Positions 6,052 through 6,456 of a DNA stretch of 6,456 nucleotides are shown here, one piece after another. The translations under genes were made by a program, and so were the position numbers. The stretch lies in the NCBI GenBank assembly GCA_938005345.1, contig CALLNG010000379.1, positions 1-6,456 on the forward strand, read 5' to 3'. This DNA is from an uncultured Clostridia bacterium (GTDB lineage Bacteria > Bacillota > Clostridia > RUG12999). The stretch's first letter is position 1, and each line of letters starts with the position of its first letter. The notes below the pieces were generated by a model. That model saw nothing but the letters and a program-made list of their open reading frames with translations, made no database searches and was not told where the DNA came from.

Positions 6052-6270
6052 ACACCTAGGTTTACTGTTGTTGCCGGAAGTCATATTATTGAATCCTTAG
6101 TCCCCTTGCCATCCAAGGTTAGCCAGATGACACCACCGACACAATTTCCCACCTCAAGTGATTTTGATTTAGCATTCAGTATTGCCAACGAGTTGGACGA
6201 TTACTACATAGATAGTGTTGTCCGCTATCCGCATGCCTCTTATTGTGTTACAACCAGTGCAAGGACCTAG
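6052..6270 (+). pseudogene. In-frame coding remnant after the immunity-type gene
   Basis: The same frame stays open after the TGA at 6049 for 72 codons, to the TAG at 6268. It begins TPRFTVVAGSHIIES and includes an internal ATG at 6127 (47 codons to the stop) without a ribosome site. The composition is protein-like (SDFDLAFSIANELDDYYID). It may be the 3' end of another, deleted gene, for example an orphan immunity or tail fragment, or chance. I do not recognise it. Confidence 0.3.
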
Positions 6271-6286
6271 TTTAAACCAATTTCTA

Positions 6287-6326
6287 TCCAGCCCGATGCC
6301 GCAAAAGCGGCATCGGGCTGGATTTT
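6287..6326 (+). terminator. Strong rho-independent terminator
   Basis: A perfect 16-bp stem (6287-6302 with 6307-6322), GC-rich, closes an AAAA loop and is followed by TTTTCGTT on the plus strand. It ends the RHS/immunity transcription unit. On the other strand there is no comparable U tract directly after the stem. Confidence 0.92.
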
Positions 6327-6350
6327 CGTTAGATTTGGAAACCACCGGAT

Positions 6351-6456
6351 ATGCCGGCTCGGTACGACACCAAGATGGACGGCAACGAATGGATGGAAGT
6401 GTCCTCGGACGGCATCCCCCTCTGCCGGATAAAATACAACGGTCAATTTCTAAGCA
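6351..6456 (+). CDS. Start of an unidentified gene running off the right edge
   Basis: An ATG at 6351 opens a frame of 35 codons to the window edge (MPARYDTKMDGNEWMEV, then GIPLCRIKYNGQFLS). Base composition returns to the GC-richer style of the RHS core, and the residues look protein-like. An in-frame TAG at 6330 limits the gene on the left. No convincing ribosome site precedes the ATG (GAAACCACCGG). It may be a gene fragment. The family is not recognised. Confidence 0.3.
   Translation, partial: MPARYDTKMDGNEWMEVSSDGIPLCRIKYNGQFLS

Overview
The window looks like accessory DNA from a gut-type Clostridia (Bacillota), probably Lachnospiraceae or Oscillospiraceae. That guess rests on the mix of conjugative-element-like genes, a Gram-positive-style RHS/YD-repeat protein without a Gram-negative VgrG/PAAR context, GGAGG-type ribosome sites and mixed GC content. 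No rRNA, tRNA or CRISPR array was seen.

Layout. Positions 1-300 hold a short plus-strand reading frame, possibly the 3' end of a larger gene, that converges on the Fic gene at a shared hairpin (250-293). Positions 300-1346 (minus) encode a complete 348-residue Fic-family adenylyltransferase with a built-in N-terminal inhibitory motif and a C-terminal winged helix. Its promoter is well defined and sits inside an array of four TTTCTGCATAT-type half sites (1359-1450). Positions 1459-1657 hold two small overlapping frames that may be one frameshifted small gene. At 1659 begins a DUF3991/Toprim protein of the conjugative-element type. Its recognisable sequence stops in the middle of the Toprim motif near 2268, where the DNA passes directly into a headless RHS/YD-repeat gene in another frame.

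The RHS part (about 2269-5244) contains about a dozen YD repeats, a pair of Ig-like domains inserted into the YD shell, the RHS core (about 4594-4785) and a variable C-terminal tail (4789-5241) in clearly AT-richer DNA. The tail resembles no toxin fold I can name. It is followed, with a 40-base overlap, by a gene encoding a small protein with a signal peptide and a C-terminal membrane helix, in the position expected of an immunity gene. That gene is split by a 161-bp MITE-like element with perfect 18-bp terminal inverted repeats and a TA duplication. Removing the element and one TA on paper restores one 227-codon frame. A short in-frame remnant, a strong rho-independent terminator (6287-6326) and the start of another possible gene (6351 to the edge) complete the window.

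How it fits together. I read this as a displaced toxin-tail/immunity cassette, an RHS 3' end cut off from its secretion-directing 5' end, joined to mobile-element DNA, with the presumed immunity gene then broken by a MITE. The Fic gene is independent and appears to be autoregulated. The most notable points are the reconstructable membrane immunity gene paired with an uncharacterised tail, the MITE, the Ig-pair insertion, the Toprim/RHS junction and the Fic operator array.
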